Positions 33,312-42,903 are shown, counted from the stretch's first letter. The stretch: 64,000 bases of DNA from CAWFXC01 sp963819735 (GCA_963819735.1 CAWFXC010000005.1:682001-746000); one strand, 5' to 3'. Translations and numbers: made by a program. Notes: generated by a model not told the origin, from the letters alone.

Positions 33312-35051
33312 ATGCAGCACGAACTGGTGATCAGGGGCGGCACCGTGGTCGACGGCACCGGTGCCCCGGCCCGTACCGCCGACATCGGGATCGACGGCGG
33401 GCAGATCACCGAGGTCGGGCGGATCGATGCCGGTCGGGGCGGTGGCACGCGGGAGATCGACGCCGACGGGCTGCTCGTCACCCCGGGGTTCGTCGATCCG
33501 CACACCCACTTCGATGGCCAGGTCACGTGGGACCCGCTGCTCACTCCGTCGAGTTGGCACGGAGTCACGACCGCGGTGCTCGGCAACTGCGGCGTGGGAT
33601 TCGCGCCGGTGCGCCGCGACCGCCACGATTTCCTGATCCAGTTGATGGAGGGCGTGGAGGACATTCCCGGCACCGCGCTGCACGAGGGCATCACGTGGGA
33701 GTGGGAGACGTTCCCCGAGTACCTCGACGCCCTCGACCGCTTCCCGCGTTCGATCGACGTCGCCGCCCAGCTTCCCCACGGCGCGCTGCGCACCTACGTG
33801 ATGGACGAACGGGGCGCCGACGACGAGACGGCCACTCCGGCCGACCTGGCCCGCATGGCCGAGCTGGCGGGCGAGGCGATCCGCGCCGGCGCCATCGGCT
33901 TCTCGACCAACCGCCTGGCTTCGCACACCGCGAAGGACGGCCGCCCGGTCCCGGGCACCTACGCGGGCGACGAGGAGCTGGCCGCCATCGGGCGCGCGGT
34001 GGCCGACGCGGGCGGGGGCGTGGTGGAGATCGTCTCGTCGGAGGCCATGGGCATGAAGCCCGGCGGCTATCACGCCGACGTCGACTGGGCCGCGGGCTTC
34101 TCTCGCGAGTTCGGCCTGCCGGTAACGCTCTGTCTCACGCAGATCGACAACATCCCGGACCTCTGGCAGGACGTGCTCGGCTGGATCGTCGAGCACCGGG
34201 CCGATGGCGCCGATGTGTCGGCGCAGGTCGCGGGCCGCCCGCTCGGCATCCTCCTCGGCCTCACCACCAAGCACGTCTTCGAAGGCCGCACCGCCTACGA
34301 GGAAGTGGCCCACCTCCCGATCCCCGAACGGGCCCGGGCCCTCGCCGATCCCGAGCGGCGCCGGCGCATCCTCGCGGAGTCGGATGTGCGCGTCGGCGTG
34401 GCCCGCCTCGCGCTGCGCATGCCCGACAAGGCCTACCCCCTGGGCGACGTCCCGAACTACGAACCGCCACCCGAGACCAGCATCGCGGGCATCGCCGCGG
34501 CCACCGGCCGCACGGTCGAGGACGTCTACTACGACGAGCTCATCGCCCGCGACGGTCGCAACCTCGTGCAGTTCGCGCTCGGCGGCTACGCCAACCAGAA
34601 CCTCGATCACATCCACACCATGCTCTCGCATCCCGATGCGATCCTCGGTCTGGCCGACGGCGGCGCGCACTGTGGCCTGATCTGCGATGCGTCGGTGTAC
34701 ACCACGGTGGTGTCGTACTGGGTACGCAACCGCACCCGTGGTCCCCGCCTCCCGCTCGAGCTCGCCGTGGCCAAGATGACGAGCGGCCCCGCCGCCCTCT
34801 ACGGACTCACCGACCGCGGCACCATCGCGCCGGGCAAGAAGGCCGACCTCAACGTGATCGACGAACAACGCCTCGGCCTCCATCTCCCCGAGGTGGTCTA
34901 CGACCTGCCGACCGGTGCGCCGCGCGTGATCCAGCGCGCCGACGGCTACGTCGCCACCCTTGTGAACGGCGAGATCACCCTCCGCGAAGGTGAGCACACC
35001 GATGCCCGCCCCGGCCGACTGGTCCGCCGCGGCCGCACCTCACCGGCCTGA
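33312..35051 (+). CDS. N-acyl-D-amino-acid deacylase family amidohydrolase
   Basis: Amidohydrolase-superfamily protein of 579 residues resembling D-aminoacylase/dihydroorotase types. The small beta-sandwich reads LVIRGGTVVDGTGAPA. The metal motif HTHFDGQ follows TPGFVDP, with the zinc-ligand Cys in LGNCGVGFAPV, as in D-aminoacylase. Later motifs are IGFSTNR and ADGGAHCGLICDAS, whose Asp is the expected general base. The C-terminal sandwich is NVIDEQRLGLH and GYVATLVNGEIT. GGGGGAG precedes the ATG. It may remove N-acyl groups from D-amino acids or related amides. Confidence 0.8.
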   Translation: MQHELVIRGGTVVDGTGAPARTADIGIDGGQITEVGRIDAGRGGGTREIDADGLLVTPGFVDPHTHFDGQVTWDPLLTPSSWHGVTTAVLGNCGVGFAPVRRDRHDFLIQLMEGVEDIPGTALHEGITWEWETFPEYLDALDRFPRSIDVAAQLPHGALRTYVMDERGADDETATPADLARMAELAGEAIRAGAIGFSTNRLASHTAKDGRPVPGTYAGDEELAAIGRAVADAGGGVVEIVSSEAMGMKPGGYHADVDWAAGFSREFGLPVTLCLTQIDNIPDLWQDVLGWIVEHRADGADVSAQVAGRPLGILLGLTTKHVFEGRTAYEEVAHLPIPERARALADPERRRRILAESDVRVGVARLALRMPDKAYPLGDVPNYEPPPETSIAGIAAATGRTVEDVYYDELIARDGRNLVQFALGGYANQNLDHIHTMLSHPDAILGLADGGAHCGLICDASVYTTVVSYWVRNRTRGPRLPLELAVAKMTSGPAALYGLTDRGTIAPGKKADLNVIDEQRLGLHLPEVVYDLPTGAPRVIQRADGYVATLVNGEITLREGEHTDARPGRLVRRGRTSPA

Positions 35052-35116
35052 TACTCGCCTTATCCTGCGCGCCCGTGCCGTGGGCGTCCCTCGCCGCGCC
35101 CTGCAATCGTCGCCGG

Positions 35117-36313
35117 CTACGGCGGCGCCCGCTTCGGTTTTCGGGACCCGAGGAGGCCCGCGCGGCGGTCGGCTTCGGTCTTCACCCAGTGATGGGGCGG
35201 ACATTTGGGCTTCACGTTGTCGAATGTCGTGAGCCCGCCGTGGGCGACCGGGTCGACGTGATCCCATTCGAGGCGGTAGCGCCGGTCGCAGCCATCCTCC
35301 ACGCAGGTGACGCCGTCGAGATCGGGGAGTGGCCCCAACTCCAACGCCGTGCGGAGCTCGGCGGGCCGGTGACGTCCGAGGTGGGCGACGGTGTCGATCT
35401 TCACGCCGTCGTGCAGCACGATCTTCAGGAACGCGCCGTCGGCGAGCTCCCGTATCGTCGACACCGGCACCGGGCCGCCACCCACGATGTGACTCAGTTC
35501 GTCGCCGACCGAGTAACCGCGCCGGAACGCCGCCAACTCGCACACCAGCACGAGTTCGATCGCTCGGGATCTCGGCCGACGTTTCCCTCCCGATCCTCCG
35601 TCGGGCTTCTGCGGTTCGACCGGTGCCTCGACCATCGTGAGGAAGGCGTTCGCCGCGTACGCCTCGCGCGATTCGACCCCGTTCTTCTTGCGCCTCTCCG
35701 CTCGCTGCACGCGGTCGGTCTCGCGGTCGAGCCGGTTGACGAACGCAACTCCCACCTCCGGCGGCAACGCGAATCGGCCGCACACCATCCCGATGTCGTC
35801 GCGCCAGTGCGCCACCTCTCGCCGGCGCCATTGCTCTCGTCGCAGCGCCTCGCGATCCATCGCGCCGACGCGGCGTTTCCTCCCCGCGTCGCGCAACGCG
35901 CCGAGTCCTGAGGTACGGGCGACCTTCAGGAGGTCACCCTCGGACCCGGCAACCGCAGACTCGGTGCGCACGATCTCCCGTGCCTGCACGAGGGACAACT
36001 CGCCCGCGACGAGCGCGTCGCGTGTTTCCGGACAGTGCTCGACGGCGGCGACCGTCTCCAGCATGTCCCGCGCGTCCTTGATCGACGAGCCGGCATGGCG
36101 CGCGACCCACTCGGATGCGTCGGTGAACCCACGGTCGTGTTGCGCGCCGCACTCGGCCGCCCGTACCGCCGCCCGGCCCCGTGCCACCGCGCAGGCCTTC
36201 TCCGCCGAAGCGAGCACCTCGACCAGCGCGGCGCAGTCGGCACCCGACCACACGCCCGGATCGAACGCCGCGGCCGCGTCGCGCAACTGTTCAGCGAGCA
36301 GACGTAGCGACAC
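35117..36313 (-). CDS. HNH endonuclease, DUF222/13E12-repeat family
   Basis: A 398-residue protein with an N-terminal helical DUF222 domain (from SLRLLAEQLRDAAAAF; CAVARGRAAVRAAE) and a C-terminal HNH nuclease module, CVEDGCDRRYRLEWDHVDPV to FDNVKPKCPPHHWVKT, carrying its Cys ligands and the EWDH catalytic core. The 13E12 family is repeated in mycobacteria, and some members are DNA-damage induced. The start GTG 36313 has a strong GGAGGAGGG Shine-Dalgarno. A perfect LexA box lies 97-110 nt upstream. The role is unknown, possibly mobile-DNA or repair-related. Confidence 0.85.
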   Translation of the reverse strand: MSLRLLAEQLRDAAAAFDPGVWSGADCAALVEVLASAEKACAVARGRAAVRAAECGAQHDRGFTDASEWVARHAGSSIKDARDMLETVAAVEHCPETRDALVAGELSLVQAREIVRTESAVAGSEGDLLKVARTSGLGALRDAGRKRRVGAMDREALRREQWRRREVAHWRDDIGMVCGRFALPPEVGVAFVNRLDRETDRVQRAERRKKNGVESREAYAANAFLTMVEAPVEPQKPDGGSGGKRRPRSRAIELVLVCELAAFRRGYSVGDELSHIVGGGPVPVSTIRELADGAFLKIVLHDGVKIDTVAHLGRHRPAELRTALELGPLPDLDGVTCVEDGCDRRYRLEWDHVDPVAHGGLTTFDNVKPKCPPHHWVKTEADRRAGLLGSRKPKRAPP

Positions 36314-36402
36314 GACCCTCCTCCCGGGAATCCGGTGAACGCAACGAACTTGCGGAGGAGAGCCAGAGAACTCACGACGCCAGGCCCTCGAGGCGTCCGC
36401 CC

Positions 36403-36408
36403 ACTGTA
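36403..36408 (-). promoter_or_regulatory. Putative -10 element of the HNH gene (TACAGT)
   Basis: On the minus strand TACAGT lies immediately downstream of the LexA box, so repressor binding would cover the promoter. The transcript leader would be about 80 nt. Confidence 0.45.
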
Positions 36409-36409
36409 G

Positions 36410-36423
36410 CGAACATACGTTCG
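36410..36423. promoter_or_regulatory. LexA (SOS) box
   Basis: CGAACATACGTTCG fully satisfies the Gram-positive LexA consensus GAAC-RNRY-GTTC, with symmetric C and G flanks. It sits upstream of the DUF222-HNH gene and next to a -10-like hexamer. No other full match was noticed in the window. Confidence 0.85.
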
Positions 36424-36439
36424 GTCGGCAAGCCCGGAC

Positions 36440-36460
36440 AGCCCACGTTCGACGTGGGCT
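36440..36460. terminator. Perfect 8-bp hairpin
   Basis: AGCCCACG-TTCGA-CGTGGGCT, perfect stem with a 5-nt loop, in the gap between the esterase stop and the HNH promoter. With the second hairpin at 36467-36489 it probably ends esterase transcription before the SOS-regulated gene. There is no U-tract. Confidence 0.5.
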
Positions 36461-36466
36461 CCAGGC

Positions 36467-36489
36467 CCGCGGCGGCCGCACCGCCGCGG
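36467..36489 (-). terminator. Perfect 9-bp GC-rich hairpin after the esterase gene
   Basis: CCGCGGCGG-CCGCA-CCGCCGCGG lies 6 nt past the stop of the esterase gene (36496) in its direction of transcription. It is a likely terminator of the U-less type common in high-GC actinobacteria. Confidence 0.55.
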
Positions 36490-36495
36490 AATGCG

Positions 36496-37461
36496 TCAGC
36501 CGAGACCCAGCACGCGGCGCCACACCGCGAGTCGCTCCACCCCCTCGCGCTGCGTCACCGCGGCGCCGGTCACGATCGCCGACCCGTGGAACGTGCCCGG
36601 GAACGAGTGCAGCTCCACCGACACGCCCGCCTCGAGCATCCGCAACGCGTAGATGATGCCCTCGTCGCGCAACGGGTCGAACTCCATCGTCGAAACGTAG
36701 GCCGGCGGCAACCCCGCGAGATCGGTGGCGCGCGCCGGCGCGGCGTACGGCGACACGTCACCCCCGTGCGCGTCGCCGAGGTACCAGTGCCAACTCAGCT
36801 CCGCCGACGGCCGGCTCCACATCGGCGTGTCGGTGAACCGCTTCATGCTCTCGGTCTCGAGCCGGTCGTCGAGCTCCGGGATCCCGAGGTACTGGAAGCA
36901 GATCGCGGGGCCGTCCCGATCGCGGGCCAGCAGCGCGAGACCGGCGGCGAGCCCGCCACCCGCGCTCCCGCCGTTGATGGCGACGCGCGCCGGGTCGACG
37001 CCCAACTCGTCGGCGTGCGCATGCAACCACACCAGCGCGGCGTAGCAGTCTTCGATCCCCGCCGGGAACGGGTGCTCGGGCGCGAGCCGGTAATCGACCG
37101 ACACGACCACCACACCCAGCTGGCGGGCCAGCCCCGCCGAGCCGGCGTGCTCGGTGTCGATGCTCCCCACGAAGAACCCACCACCGTGGATGTAGAGGAT
37201 GGCGGGCACCGCGGCGGCCGCCCGCTCGCGGGGCGAATACACCCGCACCGTCACGTCGGGCGCGCCCTCGGGGCCCGGGATCGAACGGTTCTCGATGTCG
37301 AGCGTCGAGACGTCGACGTCGAGGTTCACCGCGTCGAGGTAGTCGCGGGCCACCGCGCGGGCCGAGACCGCATCGGTGGGCGGGGGATTCACCGCGACCG
37401 CGGCGAACTCGGCGAGTTCGGGGTCGAATGCGTATCCGGATGTGGGAAGCTGCGTCGTCAT
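36496..37461 (-). CDS. Alpha/beta hydrolase, hormone-sensitive-lipase family esterase
   Basis: Carboxylesterase of 321 residues. The oxyanion motif is YIHGGGFFVGS, the nucleophile Ser is in NGGSAGGGLA (usual form GDSAGG, here GGSAGG), the acid Asp in EFDPLRDEG and the base His in FPGTFHGS. SVDYRLAPEHPFPAGIEDC is a family marker. The promoter looks leaderless, with TACGAT (37468-37473, minus) 6 nt before the ATG. It is divergent from the VOC gene and followed by hairpins. Acts on short-chain or aromatic esters; substrate unknown. Confidence 0.85.
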   Translation of the reverse strand: MTTQLPTSGYAFDPELAEFAAVAVNPPPTDAVSARAVARDYLDAVNLDVDVSTLDIENRSIPGPEGAPDVTVRVYSPRERAAAAVPAILYIHGGGFFVGSIDTEHAGSAGLARQLGVVVVSVDYRLAPEHPFPAGIEDCYAALVWLHAHADELGVDPARVAINGGSAGGGLAAGLALLARDRDGPAICFQYLGIPELDDRLETESMKRFTDTPMWSRPSAELSWHWYLGDAHGGDVSPYAAPARATDLAGLPPAYVSTMEFDPLRDEGIIYALRMLEAGVSVELHSFPGTFHGSAIVTGAAVTQREGVERLAVWRRVLGLG

Positions 37462-37486
37462 GGGCGGATCGTAGAGGAGGACGCCG

Positions 37487-37984
37487 ATGGGAAGCACGAG
37501 CAGCACGAGCGGTACGACGGCCACGAGCGGCACCGCCATCCAGATCAAGGACGTGTCCCACGTGTCGATCGCGGTGTCGAACATGGAGCGCTCGATCGCG
37601 TTCTACCGCGAGGTGTTCGGCTGGCAGCAGCTCTTCGACGAGCACATGGAGGGCGATGCGTTCGAGGTCCTCACCGGCGTCGCCGGCGCGGCCGGGCAGG
37701 CCTGCGGCGGGCGCATCGGATCGCTCCGGGTCGAGCTCATGCACTTCAACTTCATGCCCGACGTCCCCGCCACCCCGGGCCTCGGGCTGCGAGTCCTTTC
37801 GATGGAGGTCGTCGACGCCCACGCCGCCCACGCGGAGCTCGTGGCGCGCGGCGTCCCGGTTTCCGGTCCGCCGGTGGAGGTGTTCGGTGTGCACATGTTC
37901 TTCGTGATCGATCCCGACGGCCAGGGCATCGAGATGTGCGAGTACGTACCCGGCGGCCCCGCGTGGGGCGGTGCGTACCGATGA
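37487..37984 (+). CDS. VOC-superfamily protein
   Basis: A 165-residue VOC-fold protein with an N-terminal Ser/Thr/Gly stretch (about residues 2-16). Module 1 is HVSIAVSNMERSIAFYREVFG; module 2 contains GLRVLSMEVVDAHAAHAELV and the last strand DPDGQGIEMCEY with its Glu ligand. The stop overlaps the ATGA start of the LLM gene, so the two are coupled. Enzyme type not determined. Confidence 0.75.
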   Translation: MGSTSSTSGTTATSGTAIQIKDVSHVSIAVSNMERSIAFYREVFGWQQLFDEHMEGDAFEVLTGVAGAAGQACGGRIGSLRVELMHFNFMPDVPATPGLGLRVLSMEVVDAHAAHAELVARGVPVSGPPVEVFGVHMFFVIDPDGQGIEMCEYVPGGPAWGGAYR

Positions 37985-39051
37985 CGGCCCCGACCACGCT
38001 CGACGAGCTCGGCTTCTACACGCTCGCGGGCGCGCCCGCGTCGACCCGCGCCCTCGTCGACGAAGTGCGCGACGCCGAGGCCCTCGGCCTCGGACACGTG
38101 TTCATCTCCGAGCGCCTCAACCTGAAGGAGGCGGCGACGGTCTCCGGCGCGGTCGGTGCGGTCAGCGAACGCATCAAGATCGCCACCGCGGCCACCAACC
38201 ACAACACGCGTCATCCGACGGTAGTGGCGGCGTACGCGACGACCATGCACAGCCTCACCGGCGGCCGGTTCACGCTGGGCATCGGCCGCGGCTTCGACCG
38301 CATGTTCGACGCGATGGGTCTCCCGCACATCACCACCGCGCAGATGGAAGATTTCGTCGGGATCATGCGCCGGCTGTGGCAGGGCGAGATGATCCTCGGC
38401 CACGACGGCCCGGCCGGTTCGTGGCCCTACCTCAACCTCGACGCGGTCGAAGGCCTCGACATCCCGATGGGCCTGGTCGCGTTCGGACCGAACTCACTCG
38501 CGCTCGGCGGACGCGCGTTCGACCAGGTGGTGCTGCACACCTTCTTCACCGACGAGACGACGGCGCGCTGCGTGCGCGCGGTCAAGGACGCGGCGGAGCA
38601 AGCCGGGCGCGACCCGGAGTCGGTGAAGGTCTGGTCGTGCTTCGCCACCGTCGGCGACCACGTTCCGCCCGACCTCCGGCTCAAGAAGACGGTGGGTCGC
38701 CTCTCCAGCTATCTGCAGGGCTACGGCGACCTGCTCGCCCGCACGAACGGATGGGACCCGTCGGTGCTCGAGCGCTTCCGCGCCGACCCCCTCGTCGCCA
38801 ACTTCCAGGGCTCCATCGACGGCAAGGCCACCACCGAGGAGCTCGAGCACATCGCCACACTGATCCCCGATGAGTGGCTGGCGCCGATGGCCGCCGGTTC
38901 GCCGGAGCAGTGCGCGGCGGCGGTGCGCAACCAACTCGCGCTGGGGTGCGACGGCGTGATCCTCCACGGCGCGACGCCGCAAGAGCTCGTGCCGGTGGTC
39001 GAGGCCTACCGGGCGACCGCGGGCGAGGAAGCGGTGGGCGTCAGGAGTTGA
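37981..39051 (+). CDS. LLM-class F420-dependent oxidoreductase
   Basis: Luciferase-like protein of 356 residues. It has FYTLAGAPASTRALVDEV, GLGHVFISERLNLKEAAT, the flavin/F420 strand TGGRFTLGIGRGFDRMFD and later GLVAFGPNSLALGGRAFDQVV. It is the longest of the three LLM proteins here and resembles the Rv-type TIGR03857 group of mycobacteria. It is translationally coupled to the VOC gene. Its 3' end overlaps the convergent amidohydrolase by 11 bp. Confidence 0.8.
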   Translation: MTAPTTLDELGFYTLAGAPASTRALVDEVRDAEALGLGHVFISERLNLKEAATVSGAVGAVSERIKIATAATNHNTRHPTVVAAYATTMHSLTGGRFTLGIGRGFDRMFDAMGLPHITTAQMEDFVGIMRRLWQGEMILGHDGPAGSWPYLNLDAVEGLDIPMGLVAFGPNSLALGGRAFDQVVLHTFFTDETTARCVRAVKDAAEQAGRDPESVKVWSCFATVGDHVPPDLRLKKTVGRLSSYLQGYGDLLARTNGWDPSVLERFRADPLVANFQGSIDGKATTEELEHIATLIPDEWLAPMAAGSPEQCAAAVRNQLALGCDGVILHGATPQELVPVVEAYRATAGEEAVGVRS

Positions 39052-40740
39052 CGTCGAGCATGCGCCCCGGCAGCGCGCCGGTGAGCAAACCGTCGACCTG
39101 CACCGGCACGCCGTTCACGACGGTGGCGCGGTAGCCGCCCTCGGGCCGACGGAACCGGTTGGACCCGCCCGGCATGTCGGGCACGAACTCGTCGGCGTCC
39201 CAGTGCAGCTCGTCGAGCGCGAACACCGCGAGGTCGGCGGCGCGTCCGGGCTCGATCACGCCGCGGTCGTGGAAGCCGAACGCGTCGGCCTGCCGACCGG
39301 TGAGCTCGTGGATCGCCTGCTCGAAGCCGAGGTCGCCGCGCTCGCGCACGTGACGGGTGAGCAGGAGGGTGGTGTCGCCCGACGCGCACAGCATCTGCAC
39401 GTGGGCCCCGGCGTCGGAGGAGCTGATCAGCACGTTGTCGTCGAGCAGCGTGCGCGCCACGCTGTCAGCGTTCGCGTTGGCGACCCCGACCGCCACGATG
39501 CCGGGCCGGCAGTCGTTGGCCAGCGCGAAGTCGGCGAGCACGTCCGACGGGTGACCGCCGCGCTCGGCGACGAGATCGGCGAGTGACCGCCCTATCCAGC
39601 GCTCGTCGTCGAGATTGGTGACCTCGACGATGCGCACGCGCTCGATGCGGGTGTTCGGGAACATCGACTTCTCGACCGCGTCCCATTCGGCGCGCGCGGC
39701 GTCGCGCCACTGCGGATCCGACAACAGGCGACGCTTGGCCTCGGTGCCTTCGGCCTGGATCACGCGGTGCCAGCCCTCGACCATGCGCATGAACATCATG
39801 CTGCTGTCCCAGTTGAGGCGGAAGTCGACGGTCCGGGGGGAGAGCTGCGGCCACATCTGCACGCCCTCGGCGCGGTAGCGGCGCGTGCGCTCGAGCCACC
39901 GTTCGGTCATGGGGCTGCCGTCGGTGACCGCGAAGCCGGTCCACGTGAGGGGGATGCCGCGGGGGCCGCACCGACTGGCCAGACGATCCATGCCCACCTC
40001 GGGCTCGGGGCCGGTGAGGTCGGGCACGAACTCGACGAACCCGCGGCCGTGGGCGGCGAGCACGTCGAGCAGCGCGTCGAGCTCGGCGTCGTCGGCGTTG
40101 CGCGACGGCACCTTGCGCCCGCGACGGTCCTCGTCGAAGAACGAGGTGGAGAGGCCCCACGCGCCGGCGTTCATGGCTGCGTCGAGGATCGCGGCCATGC
40201 GCGCGTTCTCCTCGGCGGTGGCGGCGCGCTCCACGCGGCTTCGCCCATCACGACGAGGCGGAGCGGGGAGTGGCCCATCAGCGCGGCGATGTTGAGCCCG
40301 GTGCCCACGGCGTTGACCGCGTCGCGGTAGCCGGCGTAGTCGTGCCACGTCCACGGCACGTAGTCGGTGAGCGCCTCCGGGGGGACGTCCTCGACGAACG
40401 CGAACATGTCGGCGATCGACGCCCGCTGCTCGTCGACCACGGGGAAGAGGGACAACGAGCAGTTGCCCACCAGCGCGGTGGTGACGCCGTGCTGCGGGTT
40501 CGGGTCGCACGCGGGATCCCAGAACACCTGCGGGTCGAGGTGGGTGTGGAGGTCGAGGAAGCCGGGGGTGACGACGGCGCCCGACGCGTCGATCTCGTCC
40601 TCACCGTCGACGTGCAGCCCGGGCGCGACCTCGGTGATGCGTCCGTCGCGCACGCGCACGTCGGCGGCGTAGCCCGGGGCGCCGGTGCCGTCGATCACGG
40701 TGCCGCCGCGGATGATCACATTGTCGTCATGCGTTCCCAT
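39041..40740 (-). CDS. N-acyl-D-amino-acid deacylase family amidohydrolase, frameshifted
   Basis: Same family as the gene at 33312. The N-terminus is VIIRGGTVIDGTGAPG with the metal motif FLDLHTHLDPQ and zinc-Cys region VGNCSLSLFPV. The C-terminal part holds AWGLSTSFFDEDRRG, SSSDAGAHVQMLCASG with the general-base Asp, and the sandwich VVNGVPVQVDG. The frame changes near 40235, at GEAAW / RAATAEEN, consistent with one missing base. The joined length is about 566 residues. The gene starts 4 nt from the stop of the upstream Gfo/Idh gene, suggesting cotranscription. Confidence 0.75.
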
Positions 40741-40743
40741 GGG

Positions 40744-41802
40744 TCAGTGGTAGCACATCCCCGGCCCGCCGACGGCCGGGTGCAGGCTCGGCAATCCGGG
40801 TGTGGTCTCTCCGGGTGTGGTCTCTCCGGGGTAGACCACGCCGATCTGCCTGCGGATGGTGTCGAGGGTGCGGGTGAGGGTGCACGTCTCGTCGAGTGGG
40901 AGCGACGGGCTCTCGGTGAGGCCCTCGCGCACGCAGCGCTGCACCTCCATCGCCTCGTACCGCAGACCCTCGCCCTCGATCGGTGCGTCGTGACGCTCGG
41001 CCCCCGCTCCGGTGGTGACCACCAGGTGATCGGGACAGTGCATGAACGCGGGGAGGTCGATCACGCCGTCGGTGCCCGCGATGCGGGCGGTGCACGCCAT
41101 GCTCACCCGGATGGCGGCCTTCACGACGGCCAGCGCGCCCGACGGGTGGCGGAGCAGCGCGGCCACCTGTTCGTCGACGCCGGTCTCGCCGACGTGGGCC
41201 TGCGCCGAGATCGCGTCGGGTGCACCGAGCACCAGCGACGCGAGTTGCACGGGATAGATCCCGAGATCGAGCAGGGCGCCGCCGCCGAGCGTGGGGTCGA
41301 ACAGGCGGTGGGCGGGATCGATCGGCCGCCGGAAGCCGAAGTCGCCTTCGACGAGCAGCGGTTCGCCGATGACCCGGTCGGCAAGCAACCGGCCGAGCAA
41401 TTGGTACGACGGGAGGAAGCGGCTCCAGATCGCCTCCATCAGGAAGACACCGCGCGTGCGCGCGGCGTCGATCAACAGCCGGGCTTCGGCTTCGTTGAGC
41501 GCAAACGGCTTCTCGCACAGCACGTGCTTGCCCGCTTCGAGGTAGCGCAGCGTGTCGGGCGCGTGCTGCGAATTGGGCGAGGCGACGTAGACGATCTCGA
41601 CCGCGTCGTCGGCGGCGAGCGCGTCGGCCGACGCGTGCCGGTGGGCGACAGCGAACTCGTCTCCGAACTCGTCGGCCCGCGCCTGCGTGCGTGACGCGAC
41701 GGCCACGATCTCGGCGTCGTCGAGTTGTTGCAGACCGCGCGCGAACTGGTGCGCGATCTTCCCCGTCGCCGAGATGCCCCACCCGAACGTGGGCTCAGGC
41801 AC
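40744..41802 (-). CDS. Gfo/Idh/MocA family oxidoreductase
   Basis: NAD(P)-dependent sugar or inositol-type dehydrogenase of 352 residues. The Rossmann motif is the variant WGISATGKIAHQFARGL. The CEKPFAL motif places the catalytic Lys, and the C-domain has GGGALLDLGIYPVQLA, typical of the dihydrodiol/xylose dehydrogenase subgroup. Near the C-terminus a 15-bp tandem repeat gives PGETTPGETTPG. It overlaps the upstream DapB-like gene by 8 bp. Confidence 0.8.
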   Translation of the reverse strand: MPEPTFGWGISATGKIAHQFARGLQQLDDAEIVAVASRTQARADEFGDEFAVAHRHASADALAADDAVEIVYVASPNSQHAPDTLRYLEAGKHVLCEKPFALNEAEARLLIDAARTRGVFLMEAIWSRFLPSYQLLGRLLADRVIGEPLLVEGDFGFRRPIDPAHRLFDPTLGGGALLDLGIYPVQLASLVLGAPDAISAQAHVGETGVDEQVAALLRHPSGALAVVKAAIRVSMACTARIAGTDGVIDLPAFMHCPDHLVVTTGAGAERHDAPIEGEGLRYEAMEVQRCVREGLTESPSLPLDETCTLTRTLDTIRRQIGVVYPGETTPGETTPGLPSLHPAVGGPGMCYH

Positions 41803-42841
41803 TGACGAGACCGTGCGGCGTGATCAGCGGCAGGTCGAGGTAGGTGACGATGCCGGGCGCCGCCGCGCACACCGCGGGAATTGCGTAGACCGCGGGCATG
41901 GCCGTCATTATCATGCCGAGCACCATGTAGTCGGTGAACGACGTGGCCTCGAAGTCGGCGCCGGGGTACACCTCGAGCTTGGTGCGCACGCAGGGCTGAC
42001 CCTGGATGTCGACGAGGTAGCCGTGCTCGATCGGCCAGTCGGGGTCGAGGGTGCGGCCCTTGCGCCACCGCACCTTCAGCTCGACGATCGTGCGGCCGGC
42101 CCGGCGGCCCTGCCAGCTCGCCTCGACGCCGGCGACGCACCCGGCCGCGATCGACCACGAGCCGAGGTCGAGGTCCTCGGTGGTCTGCGCGAACCCGGCG
42201 TCACAGCGCACCTCGTCGAGTTCGACACCGAGCGCGTCGGCCATGAGCCGCACCGCGTCGCCGAACACCGCAGTGCCCGTCTCCACCATCGAGGGGAGCT
42301 CGGGGTCGTCGATCGGGCGCGCGTATCCGACCGACCGCTCGGTGTCGGGGGAGTCGTAGCCGGTCGAGTCGACCGACTCGAGCACCGAGACCGAGTCGAT
42401 GCGGTCGCAGAGGCTGCCCGACACGATGCCCAACAGGTTGGCCAGGCCGGGGTTCATGCCCGACCCGAAGATGGAGCTGCGGCCGCTCGCGCACGCGTCG
42501 ACGATCCGGTCGCGGCCTTCACCGAGCGCGTGGCCGGTGATGAACGCGGCGGTGGCGACGACGTTCACGCCGGCTTCGAGGATGCGGACGAGCTCGTCGA
42601 CATCGGGCCACTTCGGGTTGTAGATCACGCAATCGGGTGCGAGCGCGAGGAGGGCGTCGACGTCGTCGGTGGCGAGCACACCGATGGGCGCGATGCCCGC
42701 GAGCTCGCCGACGTCGCGCCCGACCTTGTCGGTACTCCACGCGTAGCAACCGACCAACTCGAGGTCGGGGTCGCCCACCGTCGCGATCACCGATCGCTGC
42801 CCGACGTTGCCGGTCGTCCACTGCACCACCCGGAGAGTCAT
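41795..42841 (-). CDS. NAD(P)H-dependent amine-dehydrogenase / dihydrodipicolinate-reductase-like protein
   Basis: A 348-residue protein with a Rossmann start, VVQWTTGNVGQRSVIA, then LVGCYAWSTDKVGRDVGEL and CVIYNPKWPDVDELVRILEAG. This matches the 2,4-diaminopentanoate-dehydrogenase-like branch of the DapB fold, frequent in mycobacteria and Acidimicrobiia with unknown substrates. The promoter looks leaderless, with TACGCT (42848-42853, minus) 6 nt before the ATG. It heads a likely operon with the Gfo/Idh and deacylase genes. Confidence 0.75.
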   Translation of the reverse strand: MTLRVVQWTTGNVGQRSVIATVGDPDLELVGCYAWSTDKVGRDVGELAGIAPIGVLATDDVDALLALAPDCVIYNPKWPDVDELVRILEAGVNVVATAAFITGHALGEGRDRIVDACASGRSSIFGSGMNPGLANLLGIVSGSLCDRIDSVSVLESVDSTGYDSPDTERSVGYARPIDDPELPSMVETGTAVFGDAVRLMADALGVELDEVRCDAGFAQTTEDLDLGSWSIAAGCVAGVEASWQGRRAGRTIVELKVRWRKGRTLDPDWPIEHGYLVDIQGQPCVRTKLEVYPGADFEATSFTDYMVLGMIMTAMPAVYAIPAVCAAAPGIVTYLDLPLITPHGLVSA

Positions 42842-42903
42842 CGCCGGAGCGTAGACACTCGAGCGGGCCCGGACACCCAGAGCGGGGAGTAGCGTCACCC
42901 GCC

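Noticed and set aside
36181..37980. Plus-strand extension upstream of the LLM gene at 37981
   Set aside because: It lies opposite the esterase and overlaps the VOC gene in another frame; the ATGA overlap at 37981 gives a better start.
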